NCBI GenBank assembly: GCA_024036415.1 | Contig: JAMWET010001891.1 | Span: 186,001 to 250,000 of the forward strand | DNA from: Prochilodus magdalenae | Lineage: Eukaryota > Chordata > Actinopteri > Characiformes > Prochilodontidae | DNA length: 64,000 nucleotides | Reading direction: 5' to 3' | In this document: in pieces, positions 1 to 12,404 of the stretch | Layout of the letters: each line of letters starts with the position of its first letter | Position numbering within the stretch: the first letter of the stretch is position 1 | Translations under genes and position numbers: made by a program | The notes under the pieces: generated by a model | Databases searched by the model: none | The model's input: only the letters and a program-made list of their open reading frames with translations | What the model was told of the DNA's origin: nothing

Positions 1-149
1 TGGAGCTCTACGATGCACCCATCTCCAACTCCTCCAACTTCTCGGATTTCTTTCAAGCTCTCCTCTGAGGCATACTTCACTTGCAAAGGGTGCTACCACT
101 ACAACAGCATGGGTCAGAACGGAATGCACATGCAACTGGACGAGCTTAT

Positions 150-270
150 ATATTCAGTCAGGTACAGTAATAAGGCCATGCGTGGTCGAGCATGAAACCT
201 GTCTTTCACCTCCTGATGTCCAATCTACTCAACAAGCTTCATTATTCTCAGTTGATTCCTATTTTTTGAT
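150..270 (-). mobile_element. Tc1-like family B, end fragment
   Basis: The run cagtcaggtacagtaataag and the following bases match, with many differences, the right end of the family-B copy at 14665-15485. It is decayed and lacks an intact terminal repeat. Confidence 0.45.
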
Positions 271-1680
271 GGTATGTGTATTAAAATGAAGTATATTATT
301 AAAATATATGGACATATTAATATACACATGTGCAAAAAAAATTTCACAGTAGCAGACTAATCAAACATCTTCAGCTTGAGACAGCATAGCCTCTAGCGAG
401 CCACTGATGGAGAGGTTTCCTGGGGTGCTTTCACGACTCCCTTGTTTGAATTTGGACACATCATAACCTTTCTTTAATCATCGCCATGAGGTGGAGGTAA
501 GCGGTGTGTCAGGGACAAAGAACTGGGCTTGATGTGCACAGAGCTAAAAGCCAAAGGAGGTGTATTTGACACGTCAGTAGTCAAACACGAGCCAAATCAA
601 GGCGATCATAACAGAAGGGGTGATGCAGGGGCAAAGACAGTGAGACAGGCGGAGGTCGAGGTCGGATGACAACTGCGCTAGAACTCGGGAGACCTAGAGT
701 GGGAATGATTGCGAGCCTGGGGACTGAACTGACTGGGGGAGAATGTGGGTGTGACATCATCGGGTAGTGCACTCTGGGGAATGGAGTCCGGGTGACCTGA
801 GAGTGTGACCCGATGGAGACCTGACAAGAGAACCGACTAAAAAATGAAGATTAAAGAGCATTCAAAACTGCAGACCTTAACATGCTGTTACTGATGCCTA
901 TAGCTAAGCAGTGTGTGCACACATCGATCAGGTAGCACTATCTCCGCTGTAACATCCAGCGGTGGTGGTGGTTTCTTCATGTTATGAGGGTGCAGGGACT
1001 GACAGCCTGCTCAGAACTGATGGAAAAGACAAGATAAGATAATGGAGCACCTGTTCTTTTCTGCCAGAAAAATCAAAGCGGGGACAGAATTCATTTTTCA
1101 GCAGGATATTGGCTAAAAGTGCAGACAAGACTGGAGCGGCCTTAAACAAAGGCAGCTGATGTCCTTGAATGGCACTTTCTTAGAAAGCCTATCGAACATC
1201 TAAGGCCAGACCTCGAATCCCCAGTTCACTATATCTCCTTAATTAACCTGGCAGAACCTGCTAACAGAAACGGAGAAATGTGGTCCATCAAGTTGTGCTA
1301 AATGAATAGGAGACTTTCAGACTACAGCCTACAGGACATCTGGCTGTTCAGGTTCATAGTACAGCCTATAGACTTATGGACAGCTCAATGCTACACATTC
1401 ATTTCACCTATTTCTTACTCAGTTGAAGCCCAGATTTAATTTTTTTTTTTACTCACCTGAACTGGGTCTGGGGCCCTGAATTGACATGGTGTATTTATTG
1501 GTAAAAGAAATGTGGTATATTTTTTTCGGTAAAATCAGTAAAAAAAGTTTTTTTGTTTTTTTTTGGTGAGCACAAGATACTATTTGGTGCATGCTAGATA
1601 TTATCTGGTGAGCCCAAATACCAAATACACCATGTCTGTATCTAGCACATACCATGTTCCATAAATAAACTTTATACATA
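271..1680. other. Intergenic stretch, nothing recognised
   Basis: No open frame with domain content and no clear repeat. AT-rich patches lie near 290-350 and 1435-1570. Confidence 0.5.
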
Positions 1681-1684
1681 CATC

Positions 1685-2101
1685 CACCACTTTCTACACT
1701 CACTGTCCATTTTATCAGCGCCACTTACTATATAGGAGCCTTTAACTCGTTTTAACTACATCTACATCTAACTACATCCCTGTGGCATTCATGTGTCATA
1801 GCAGACATTGCATAGTTCCATAACTGTCTGACATAGTTCAGTAACTATGTGCTCCAAGGGCAACTCACAGCCAACTCTGCTGGAAAACTAGATTTTGCTC
1901 TTCTAGCCCCACACTGATCTATATATGCTTTAAATGTAATGACATCAATGGGCTTTAGAAATGATTCAGCCTACATATTCTCATATTCTGTTGCTTACTT
2001 ACCCTGCTCTGTGGTGGTCCTGTGGGGGTCCTGACCATTGAAGACCTACAGTCTGTAACTGTAGAACTGCAAAGTGTTCCTATGTGGTAAGTGGAGCTGA
2101 T

Positions 2102-2134
<33 letters not shown>

Positions 2135-2135
2135 A
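1685..2135. repeat. Repeat with inverted ends, also seen at 33843
   Basis: The left part has cactgtccattttatcagcg...cacttac and the right part has gtaagtggagctgattata, an imperfect inverted pair. The inner text ctgctctgtggtggtcctgt recurs at 33860, where it also runs into a TA/TG microsatellite. It resembles a teleost Tc1-type repeat end. Confidence 0.4.
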
Positions 2136-2159
2136 TACCATTAGACTTTCATTCATGTA

Positions 2160-2262
2160 CATTTTCTATATTATGGTGTTATTGTGCTTTACTGCACTTA
2201 GACTGCTGCAATATGTGACTTTCCCTCTGGGATTAATAAAGTAATCTATCCATCCATCCAGA
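2160..2262 (+). mobile_element. LINE 3' tail
   Basis: Ends in tttccctctgggattaataa followed by a short ATCC repeat. This signature is typical of the 3' end of fish non-LTR retrotransposons. A similar tail occurs at 22040-22085. Only the tail remains. Confidence 0.55.
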
Positions 2263-2264
2263 AG

Positions 2265-2640
2265 CTACTTTGGTACAGGTTTAATTTCTGGCTGCCCTGC
2301 ACCTTATCTATGAGTACCAGTCTCATATCGGTCCTCAGCCTTGTTTCTGGTTTTCTTGTTCCCAGTTTGTGCAGACTGATTGTTACCTTAGTGTGCCTGT
2401 CCCTGGGCTAGCCTTGTTTCTGGTCTTCCTGCTTCGACATTTGTGCAAACTCTTCATTGCCTTAGTCAGGCTGTCCCTGGGCCATGACTATTGATTTGCC
2501 TTCATTATTCCTGTCCGCCTGTGGTTTCGACTGCTCAGCCCATTTTTGCCTTTCAGAACCAAGAAAACCTCAAATAAAGCACTCAGCACTTTCATCCGAC
2601 TGCCCAGTACTCACACATTCTACAACAATAACACTTTCTA
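2265..2640 (+). mobile_element. Possible solo LTR fragment
   Basis: T/G/C-rich text with repeated ccttgtttctggt motifs, an AATAAA near 2573 and a short downstream tail, resembling the R-U5 part of fish gypsy-type LTRs. An internal duplication (ccttgtttctggttttcttg and ccttgtttctggtcttcctg) is visible. No internal region or second LTR is present. Confidence 0.3.
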
Positions 2641-2687
2641 GAAGTCCTTATTAAATAAGACAGAGTTTGGGTATATATCTATGTGTT

Positions 2688-2692
<5 letters not shown>

Positions 2693-2770
<78 letters not shown>
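2693..2770. repeat. (TA)n microsatellite
   Basis: An uninterrupted TA dinucleotide run of nearly 80 bases. Confidence 0.98.
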
Positions 2771-2773
<3 letters not shown>

Positions 2774-4485
2774 TTAGAAAAAGCTTTTAATAGCCTATTT
2801 TAGTTATTAAAGCTGGTTTTAAAGTTTCAAATTAAACAGGTTATTATATTTAGACACCTGTAAAACCGCCCTTGAACTTTCATAATTTATACATACATTT
2901 CCTTCAGATAATCAAACATCATAACAATAATTACACACATTCAGTGTTTTGCTGAAGAGGTTTTACAAAATGACTCAAAATGACACACAAATGTGTGAAA
3001 GGGCTACTGACCTTTTACACCCCAAAGGTCACTTGGGGCCTTCTTGAAGACACAATACCCCGGTCCCGCTTTGGTAAAAGCAGGTCAAAATAAAAGTCCA
3101 TTTTTTTTGGTTGTGCTTCATGACATTTCAGGAAGTTATAACTTCCAAACTAACTATTAAATTCAATTTAAATAAATTAAATGAAATAAGTATGTTTTAA
3201 TTTTAATTCTGTCTTATTTTGCAGCATGTCCAACATAAAATCACACCAAATCACCTGATAATTTTAGACTTTTGAAGGAAAAAAAAAAACTAAACCGAAT
3301 ATTATAGTAATTTTATGAACTGAAAGTCACATAAAAAATATTGTTGTATAATCTGATATGCTGTGTATTTATTCAGTTATTTTGGAGGGAAAATAATAGA
3401 CACAAAATGATGTTGTATCAATAACCCATTTGTTTATGTAGACAATTAGTTTAGTCCCTAAATTGATCCTGCCAGTATTTTTATTTACAGCTGCGTCTTT
3501 ACAGTTAAGATGGTTGGGGAAAAAAATATTCCTAAACTTGTTAGGTGGGCCACAATCCCCATATTAGGTGGTGCTAGTAATGTCCAGTGTTAGGTGGAGG
3601 TTGAGGCAAGAAGTAAAATGCACTGAATTATGTAACAGCTTGGATTCAGCAAGCATCATTTGCATGCGTTGTGAGCTCAGACTGAACCTCTTCAATCTCC
3701 CTCTCTCTCTTGCTGGGCCCATATTTGGACCCCGTCACAAGTAAAACGAGACACACAAGATCAAAAAGCATGTCTGGATGGAGAAGTAGAGAACAAAGTG
3801 TTAAGTTCAAACTCAAAACCTCAAGGACATTGAGAAAAACAAAGACTACAGCCACAACTTTCAGATGTCTGGATCGAGTCGAAGACTGAGGTGATGTTTC
3901 CTTCTTGACAGCCAGAAACCACAACATTCGGGAACTGCAGTAACGTCACTTCAGTTTTTGGTGTTCATATTGCTGTTGTCTTTTTTTTTATATTTGTATT
4001 TTTCACATTTAAATTGGATCAAATTATACCACTTTACATAAACTTACATTAAAAGTAAATCTTTTTTTTTAATTTTGAAGATACTTGTTTTTGTTGGACA
4101 GCAGCAGTATGCTAATATGCTCATGACGTCAAGGACTGTGTTTGTAGCTTGTATGGACTGCACTGACCAGGCACAGTATATTCTGAAACCTACTGTATAA
4201 ACAATGTTTACCTAGTACATCCTTTACCTAGTACCTTATATAAAGACAGCTGGGGAAAAATCAGTCCTCCATGATATGGGCCCCTTAAACTGATCATGTT
4301 TATATCAAAATATACAAACATGTGGGCAAATCAGAAATAAACCGTTTCAAAAATTATGGAAATGATCTAATTTCCCACCGTCTCCATTTGCATGTGTGAA
4401 TTACAAAAGCTGTGGTGACAAAGTCACGTTTCATTTGAAGACTTTAACTTACGGTAGTGTCTCAGGGTGGTGTGTTGATCAATTT
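2771..4485. other. Intergenic AT-rich stretch, nothing recognised
   Basis: No gene or named repeat is supported. The open frame at 3646-3927 (minus) has no recognisable domain and no splice context. Confidence 0.5.
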
Positions 4486-4614
4486 CATCAAAGGTAGTGT
4501 TAGGGGTCTTGCCCAAGGACTCTTACAGGTATGGTGTAGGACACATGCCCAGTTTGGGGATCTAACTCCAGTCTACAACATGGAAGGCGAAGGTGTCACC
4601 CAATATGCTATGCC
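4486..4614 (-). mobile_element. SINE family A copy (decayed)
   Basis: The text gttaggggtcttgcccaagg and ctcttacaggtatggtgtag match the reverse of the SINE copies at 15866 and 58330. The tRNA-like head is badly worn. Confidence 0.6.
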
Positions 4615-6750
4615 AAGGATGACACTAAATACAATATATTATATTATTATTATTATATTATATTATATTGTATTATATTATTATACAATAATACATTATT
4701 TTTTGGTTACACATTAATAACTTTCTATTATCTTACACACCTTGCAATTAAAGACAACTATTTTTTTAAAACAATGGTACTTTATTTTTTTCTTATGGCA
4801 AAATAAATATGAAATACCCAACAATGTTTTTACCAACCAACCAATAAATAAATAAATACATACATAAACAAATAAAGCAATGTCAATATAATGTCAACTC
4901 AGCATAAACACACTTAGTTGTTACATGGTAACAATGTGACATTGTGCATGGTACAGAACATCATGGTACAGGCCTGGTCCACACGCATCAGGATGTCTTT
5001 AGTCACTGTAGGTGTAGGTCAGTGAAGGTTCTTGGTCATACTCTTCAGGGTTGATATTTTTTGAAAACTCTGTTTTTGGTTGGATGAGCAAAACCAAGCT
5101 TTCTGATGCTGATGCTGAAATGCTGAAATCATGCCGGTAGCTTGCACATGCTTGCACATGTCTGTAGTTGTAGTTGAACTGGGTTTCTGATTACATGTAA
5201 CTGCATCCAGTTAGACTGAGATGTTTGACTGTGCTGCGATGATTTATAAATACCTCAACAAGTGTGTTTGCAAGCACTTAATAATCTGACTGTGATTAGA
5301 TTTTGCAGTTGTCTGGTTATTTATATGTAAACAACATACTCTAAAAGTCTAAGATTTCCAAGATCAGCTTAAGATCTGGAAATCCTATTAAGAAACCCGA
5401 AGAGAGCTGAACTGTTGCTCAGTAAACATGTTTCTCAGGGCATGTGAACACTTACTCAGATTTCTTTCTACAAACAGAAGATGGCAACAAAATACTTTTG
5501 AGCGGCTGCGAAACCAACGACATGCTTTACGAAATGAAGGAGTTAGGTACTCTTCAGTGTCTGGATCAGTGTTGTTCCTGCCCTGCACATCTTAAGTGTA
5601 TTCCCAGCTTTACCACACCACCTGCAACTCTGAATGGGTTGGTTAATGAGTTGCTAAGTTGAATCCGGTGTGTTGGGAGCAGGGATAGCTTTGGAACATG
5701 CAGGACCGGTGTTGAGAAACACAGATCTAGATGATGTATGTTTATGTCTCTCAGGTAAAATGACTTGTTGTTTACATGTTGCATTTAACTCATGACTTAC
5801 TTTGAGTTTACTGGCTGGTTGTAGAGCCGAAACCCTGATTACTGCCTGACTCATCAGGAACCAGAGCTTCCTATTTGATTGCTCAAGTGCATGTAAACAC
5901 GGACAGCGGATTAGTGACCGAAGTCATCAGATTCTAGTCATCAGATTCTTAAGCGAATATGAACATGCTCAGTGATTCACACTCAAAGATCTGTGACCTC
6001 ATACTCATAAACCAAAGTCAGATCTGAAAATCTTTCTAATAGAGTGAACAGTTGAAAAATAAAGCCAGCATCACAGTCCGATCAGGACGGTGTGGAGGTC
6101 AGGAAGCGGAAGTTTCCTTTTGCTTTTAGGCTCTGATGAGAATCTGATTTTGAATTTTGTGTGAAATCTTTGTGATCAAATTACAGACGACCTCCAGGTC
6201 AAGGCTTTCTGGGCTTGTAACAACGGGACTTTATGTTTAGCCAAAATGATGCTAACATTTTTCCTCTTAAGGCTTTACCAGCCTCTACTGGGCAGGACTG
6301 CTCACATTAGGTACAGATTTCTGAAAAAAATTCTAGTTTGAAAATGGAGAAGAAAAAAAATCGCTCACTGGGCAGCACCGTACGGTACAGCACACATTTC
6401 ATTCTCTCTTTTCCATTGCCAGGAGAACTGAGTACCCATGCTGATCTTGATTACCCTTCTTACACACCCAATTAAACGATGGATCACAATATTAGATTTA
6501 TTCCCACCACTCTTTTGCACAAGCTCTAGTTCCCCTTTCAGTTTAGTGAATATTCATGACGTACAGACCAATAGAATTGGTCCAAAATTACTTCTAATCC
6601 ACCTCCACTGCAGGTCAGAAAAGCTGTTCTATCCCTCCATTTTGGAGGTCATGTTGTTTGTTGAAGCCAGGCACCAGAACACTGTGTCTGTGAGAAGTAT
6701 AAAATGGTCTTTACCACAGTACTCTGTGGTATTCCAGGTGAATTCCCCAC
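4615..6750. other. Intergenic stretch with unclassified repeat-like text
   Basis: An ATT microsatellite lies at about 4635-4700. At 5200-6000 there is text with several ATCTGA/TCAGAT motifs and short inverted words, possibly a decayed non-autonomous DNA element, but I cannot define its ends. No gene. Confidence 0.35.
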
Positions 6751-6751
6751 C

Positions 6752-6868
6752 TGCTTAACTACACTACACTATACCAATACGAGTCCTTGGACAAGACACC
6801 TAACACTACCTTCGCCTACCTGTGTAAATGTAAACTGTAAGTCCCTCTGGATAAGAGTGTACATGTGT
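6752..6868 (+). mobile_element. SINE family A copy, 3' part
   Basis: Matches the tail half of family A: acaccaat-like text, then gagtccttgga, then ctctggataagagtg. The head is missing. Confidence 0.6.
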
Positions 6869-6924
6869 TCTTGGCATATTACCACATAGAAACTACAAGC
6901 TTTTTTTATTCACATTCCAGGCAC

Positions 6925-7190
6925 ATATAGGATAGAGCCTGCCTTAGGGGTCAGCAATCTCAGTGGACAAAACTAAGATTGTAATACCTCCATTAACACC
7001 AATAACAGCTGTGATTGGATTTGGCATGGGCTGGACACGTTTCTGGATGGAGGCCACATCAATGTTCAGACACTCTTCCATTAAAGAGTTGGTCAGTTGG
7101 GCCAGATTTGGTGGATGCCTTCCCTGACACAATTCTGAGGAGAAGTCCCTGTAGACTGGGATTTTAGCCAATGCTGGTAGACCTGTATGA
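6925..7190 (-). mobile_element. Tc1-like family A copy
   Basis: On the minus strand it encodes decayed text ending NIDVASIQKRVQPMPNPITA and VIGVNGGIT. This resembles the C-terminus of Tc1-type transposases (Met-Pro-Arg...Ala-Val-Ile...Gly-Gly). The helix-turn-helix part seen in other copies is truncated here. Confidence 0.65.
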
Positions 7191-8497
7191 CCGTGTAAAA
7201 TGGTAAATCTAAGTTTGTAGCTTTAAAAAGAAAAAGAGAACATGCCAACTTTCACAGTTCGGGGTAAATAAGACACAGGTACTCAAAGTGCCATACCGCA
7301 CTGCCCAGTGAAAGAAATGCCTTTAAGCGAACCCAATCTGTCAATAAATAATAAATAAATAAATTAACGATCTAAGTAATTAATTAATCGTCGCTGTCCA
7401 AAGAAAAACAGAAAAACATCTTAAAAATGGCAACTTTACAGGAGAGGCCAAAACCTTATTTAATTTGAATGGAAGTCAATGGAACCAGACGTCTTACCAA
7501 GCTCTTTTGGGTCATTTCTGTTGGTCCATTCTTCATGAAATTTCAACACAGTGTGGACAGCAGCTCATGTGACCAAATGAAGTATAAAAGTAAAAATCAA
7601 CAAAAATGGAGATACATTTTTTTTTTCTTGGGACAGCGACAAAATGAATGAATACATTTCACTGACAATTTGATTACATCACCATGTTACAAGCAATGAA
7701 CCAGTCCTCCTTCAAAGTCCTTATTTGTTGTTTGAAGCACGTGCTGGGTGGAATGCTCTGGCATTGTGATTTTCCAAATAAATTCATGAAGGAATGTGCC
7801 GAAAAAAGATGTCAAACTCGTCACCATAACCTTACAACACCGTAACAGTTTTAACCACAGTGAACTTTTTTTTTTCTTTTTTTCTTTTTTTTTTTTTTTT
7901 GGACAAACAGTTTGGGAATAAAAATCCACCAAAAAACACAACAACTTGAGCGATTCTCACAGATGCTGTGGAGAACCTTACGTCTTGCTGCGACATTCCA
8001 CACCGATTGCACTTCCACAAAAAAAATAAAACGTTGCCGTTACAGCGCCGGTTAATCAACATATATTTACAACGCTTAAAAATCTCTTCACACCTGTGTG
8101 CTCAGGCCAATGGCTTCAAACGGTACAGTTCACATACTAGCAGAAACACTCTTCATTTTCATCTTCGTTATTATTGTGACATCTTGCAACACGGAATTGT
8201 AAGAGCTTCAATATGAAACAGGTTCAGTCTCAAGAGTGGAACCCCGGAAGATCAAACCAGACTCTGGCTCTGATTCGTTTGTCAGTTTGTTTCTATTTCT
8301 TCTTTTATTCTGGAAATCCGGAGGAACATGATCTGCGGGCGGTGCGACGCTTTGCTCAATCGGATGCAAGGAGCAGATTGTGTCATTGTGCAGTTAGAGT
8401 GGAGGACATACTGTCAGGCGATCCTGTCACAGTATTCCCGCCAAAATAAAAAAATAAACAGAGAGAAAGAAAAGATTATTCACAGTCTGGCGAGTCT
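7191..8497 (-). other. Probable tcerg1l 3' UTR and downstream flank
   Basis: No repeat dominates this stretch apart from a T-rich run at 7863-7900 and a segment near 7460-7570 that resembles generic transposon-derived sequence (ggaagtcaatgg). It directly follows the stop codon on the minus strand, so at least the part up to the AATAAA at 8304 is likely transcribed. The small open frames here look like chance. Confidence 0.4.
8304..8309 (-). promoter_or_regulatory. tcerg1l: Candidate poly(A) signal of tcerg1l
   Basis: The minus strand reads AATAAA here, 190 bases downstream of the tcerg1l stop codon. A T-rich run follows further downstream at about 7863-7900. The position suits a short 3' UTR, but other AATAAA-like sites exist further along, so the true cleavage site is unknown. 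Confidence 0.4.
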
Positions 8498-8654
8498 TCA
8501 TCTCATCTTCCGCAGCCTCATTCGATTTTCTTTATCGCGCTTTTTCAGCCCGCTGACAAACTGCGAGAAAAGGAGCTCTTGGTCCTTCTGCTTCAGGACC
8601 TGCTTGAAGCGCGGGTCTCTGCCGTACTTCTCCGAGAACTCCTTAAAGGTTGAC
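8498..8654 (-). CDS. tcerg1l: tcerg1l terminal coding exon: second half of FF domain 2 and C-terminus
   Basis: Encodes 51 residues and a TGA stop. The acceptor reads ttgtag before GTCAACC, and the first G completes an Arg codon started in the exon at 14189-14307. Residues 300-350 of the window protein begin [17 protein letters not shown] and end RLRKMR. This is the helix-2 to helix-4 half of an FF domain, followed by a Lys/Arg tail. FF domains of the TCERG1 family bind phosphorylated RNA polymerase II tails and splicing factors in the nucleus. TCERG1 continues with four more FF domains, whereas this product stops after two, as known for TCERG1L. That, with the close match to TCERG1 around this exon, is why I call tcerg1l rather than tcerg1. 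Exon length, phase and reading frame are all consistent. Confidence 0.93.
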
Positions 8655-9035
8655 CTACAAGAGAAAGACGGGAATGAATCATAGGGGGTTCTTATAGGAC
8701 GCTGTCCAGTTTTCCATTTCACAGGCGTGAAGACGCATTATCGTTCATTGGCGCAGGCAAGGCCCGTCGCTTTGTGCAGCTGCCTAGCTTTAATACAGGT
8801 AGGCTAAAGTCTCGTATAGAGACGCCTCTGTTTTCATTCTCAGGACTGAAGGAAATGACGAAGCTACCATCAGGAATCTGATACTCCCACAACTCTGCCT
8901 GCACTTCTCTGCCCACCTGTGTTCGATTAGGTGCCTAACTGACTGTGTGCAGAGTTCACTCAACAGTCATGCGTTTGCCATGTTTGTGTATTTGAAAACT
9001 GAACACCAAATGTGCTAAGCCTGTGGTACCAGGCA

Positions 9036-9256
9036 TTTACATTTACGCCATTTAGCTGACGCTCTTATCCAGAGCGACTTACAGGGTTCTTCGTATTACA
9101 GGTAGGCCAGGGCAGTGTTAGTAGCCCTCCCCAAGGACTCTTATTGGTGTAGTTCAACATTTGCCTAGACTGGGATTCGAACCCCAGTCTCCCACATGGG
9201 TTGGTAGCTCTCTGGTGGGTAGTGGTGTTAACCGCTGAGCGACACCAACCACTCAT
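9036..9256 (-). mobile_element. SINE family A copy
   Basis: Near full-length in reverse. It has a tRNA-like head (gttggtgtcgctcagcggtt on the minus strand), a B-box-like GGTTCGAATCCC word, and a tail reading ctctggataagagcgtcagc. It is followed by a Tc1-like copy at 9257. Confidence 0.75.
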
Positions 9257-9665
9257 ATAGGATAGAGCCTGCCTTAAAGCCCAGTTATCTCTCTGGACGA
9301 AACATTGGTCACCTGGGACTGAATCGTTCCTACTAGCATGTAATACCTTCAAGAGCACAACTAACAGCTGGGATTGGATTTGGAATGCAGTGGACGGGTT
9401 TCTGTGTGTAGGCCACATCAATGTTCAGAATGGCATAGTTGGGTCTGATTTGGTGGAAGCCTTCCCTGGCACCATTCCGAGGAGAATTCACTGTAGACTG
9501 GGATTTTAGCCACTGCTGGTAGACCCGTATGATCGTACACTTCCATACACCTGCAGATTCAGCTACTTCCTTCACACTATGGTCTTTGGCCACACCCCCA
9601 TGCAGTCACTCCTTTTAGCCAATCATTAACATCTGCTTTGGAGCCGTTTACCACACATGGAGCCA
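9257..9665 (-). mobile_element. Tc1-like family A copy
   Basis: The minus strand encodes DHSVKEVAESAGVWKCTIIR and VYQQWLKSQS, a Tc1-type helix-turn-helix DNA-binding segment. About 30 codons later the text resembles the transposase C-terminal tail. The catalytic DDE core is absent, so this is a non-autonomous derivative. Confidence 0.7.
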
Positions 9666-10310
9666 GAGCTATTGGAAGGAGGGAGCTCCACCACTCCAGA
9701 GAGCCACTGCTCCTCAGCCCAGTGCTAAGGTTGTTATGCCTCACTTGGCATTTGACATAATGACCTTAAGCTCATGTATGAAGCATCCCACTCTACTGGC
9801 AATGAATGTCAGCAACGGGTGCATCTAAAAGTGGATGACATTAATTAGAAGAGGTGTCAGGGCACCACAAGGGACCCTTAGTGTAGAAAGCTTTGATGGG
9901 CAGGTTTGCATGGCACTTCTCTGCCTCTGAAATTAGTGGGATAAATTAGCTTCTCAAAGATGCCAAACAATTAAGAGACTTCCTTTAACAGCGACTTGTA
10001 ACAGTTTGTGTTATGCGTTCAGTCAGCTGTCAGAGAAAGTTAATGGAGGCACTGGTTTCAATAACATGAGCCCTTTTAGACTAGTGTGACGTTAATTTGC
10101 CAGGTTGTTGTTTTGCAAATTCAGATTTCTCAACCAGAGTAGAATGACCTCCCAGTAGAATGTCTTAGTGGGAAAGAACCTCAATTCATTAACACCTACT
10201 TCATCATAATGGTGTGTTCATGCACTTTACATCAGGCTATATGGTTTTTACTTTGGACTTTCCTACTGGCCTATGGGTTTTTCCATTTTCCATTGCGAAC
10301 CCACTGATAC
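9666..10310. other. Intron stretch, nothing recognised
   Basis: Unique-looking intronic DNA between the exons at 8654 and 14189. No open frame is supported. Confidence 0.5.
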
Positions 10311-10925
10311 ACTTGGCATCCTTGTAGTGGAGTTTGACTGGGCTGTGAGCCAAGGTCACTATGCCAGGAGAGAGAAGTTGGACTAGTCCGTAAGCTGGGA
10401 ACTTTGGAGTTATACAGAGCCACGAGCCAGGGACCTTGTACCACAACAGAGTGTGATCTAGCGGCGAGTGTAGAGAGTGTAGACTGACAAGGCCACAGAT
10501 CAGAAACTTTGTACCATAGCAGATGAGTTTGATCTAGCTGTGAGTTGTGGACTGCAGCAGAGTTGACTAGGCCACAGGTCAGGGACTTTGTACTGTAGCC
10601 GAGGACTTTGATCTAGCTGTGAGTTATCGACTTTGCACCAGGACAGCAGAGTCTGACTAGGCCACAAGTAAGGCTTCTTCACACTTTGACAAAGGAGTCT
10701 GACTAGGCCATTACATTTGCACCAGGACCATCGAGTTTGATTAGTCCACGGGTCAGGGACTTTGTACCGTCAGAGAGGAGTTTGACCGAGCTGTGAGCCA
10801 TTGACTTTTCACCAGGACAGCAGAGTTTGATGGGTCCATTGGTCAGGGACTGTGTTATATAACAGAAGAGTTTGATCTATCTATGAGTTGTGGACTGTTC
10901 ACCAGGACAGCAGAGTCTGACTAGG
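10311..10925. repeat. Diverged minisatellite
   Basis: Recurring words such as gtttgatctagctgtgagtt, caccaggacagcagagtctg and gtcagggactttgtac repeat in the same order about every 60 to 120 bases. Units differ considerably, so the array is old. Confidence 0.75.
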
Positions 10926-10939
10926 AGAGTTGCTAAGGT

Positions 10940-11091
10940 CATTGGTTCCCAACCCCTGCCTAATTTAGTCTTCTCTCTGCTTCCAACACATCTGATCCAA
11001 CTAATGGGTTAATAAGCAAACCCTTCCTGGGTGTGTTGGAACAGGAAGACACAAAAATGTGCTTCCTGGGCCAGGATTGGGAACCACTGGA
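10940..11091. mobile_element. Short inverted-repeat element (hAT-like MITE)
   Basis: The left end cattggttcccaaccc is matched in reverse by the right end ggattgggaaccactgg. The element is about 150 bases with no coding content. GGTTCCCAA ends are common in fish hAT-type non-autonomous elements. A clean 8-bp target duplication is not visible. Confidence 0.55.
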
Positions 11092-12404
11092 TTAGGTCAT
11101 CAACTGGGGACTACACACAGTGGTCCAAGACTGGTCCATGAGAGAGGGACCCTGGGACTCGGCACAATGACACAATGAGGAGATTGACTAGCTTTTGTTT
11201 GGACTTCTACAACATCTTTCAGTTTGAGAATGGTCCGGTATGCAAATTTAATTTGCCGTCAATGAGCTTAATGACAGCTCCATTATTTCACTGCCCCTTT
11301 GAAAACTCTGCACCTCACAGCACGGCACAATCCAGAGGTGGCCATATGTACACTGTGCGTGATTTTAATGAACATTGTGAGGGTATATTGCTGCTAAATG
11401 TTCCTCTGTGGCTTCTCACGTACATACATCTTTCACTAAGTGTGTTCAACACCTCAGAAAGGACAGGGCAGTGTCTCTCTCCTAATCTCCCACTTTCCTT
11501 TTATTAACTCAACACTGCCAGTTTCATTTGGCAATTCGTATAAAGACATTTCCCCTCTTTTTAGAAGTCTGGTTCATATTCACTGGTATTAGAGCTGGTG
11601 TAGAGCATTGCTTTCTGTGTTTCTGGGTGCCTTGAGTAAGTTTCTGTGTGGAGATAATAGCAGTAAAGGAGCATTAGGTAATCTAGTAGTACAGTAAGAA
11701 CAACTGGTCCCTGTAGATAACTCTCTGGAGACAATGTACAGCCCTGAGACTGTGATGAGCAAACATCTTTTGGGAGATCAACATGGATCTGGCATATAGC
11801 AAGGGTAACGAGAATGGGCGAGTATGACATCAACCAACTCTGACTGGTAGAGGACCAGGAGCCCTGGGTTTAACTGGAAGCCCCGGCACAGACAGATGAG
11901 TAGAGAGTTTTATGGTAGAGAAGGCTGGAAGAGTTTCGAGATTCATTTTTTGAAAGCCTACAGCCCTGGTCTGATCGTGAGGATGAAAACGTAGAGCCTC
12001 CACATCTCGCACATGATGACTGATAGTTACTTTAATGGATCAGAAGTGGCTCTGCTATTTTATTTTACTTTAATTCAAGTACTTTTCTCATGTACCTTCA
12101 TTTTTAGCTATCAGTAATCAGTTATGTTATTATTTTTTGTCTTTTTTATCTTCGTTCTTCACCTTTTGTGCTGTTTTTGTCCTTTTTAAGCACTTACAGG
12201 CTTTTTTGTATAAAGTCTTGAAAATCCCAAAACAAGAAACTAAATTACCCCAAATCCATATGTAGCCTCACACGTTTCATTTGAACACCTGACTTTAGTG
12301 TGAACAAACCTGCACTCTGAAACCCGCACACATTATAAGCAACATCAAAAAACAAATTGGTGGCACAACAACCATAGCAAATATCGTTAACGCAATACAG
12401 CTCT
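11092..12404. other. Intron stretch, nothing recognised
   Basis: No gene or named repeat is supported. The small open frames lack recognisable domains. Confidence 0.45.
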
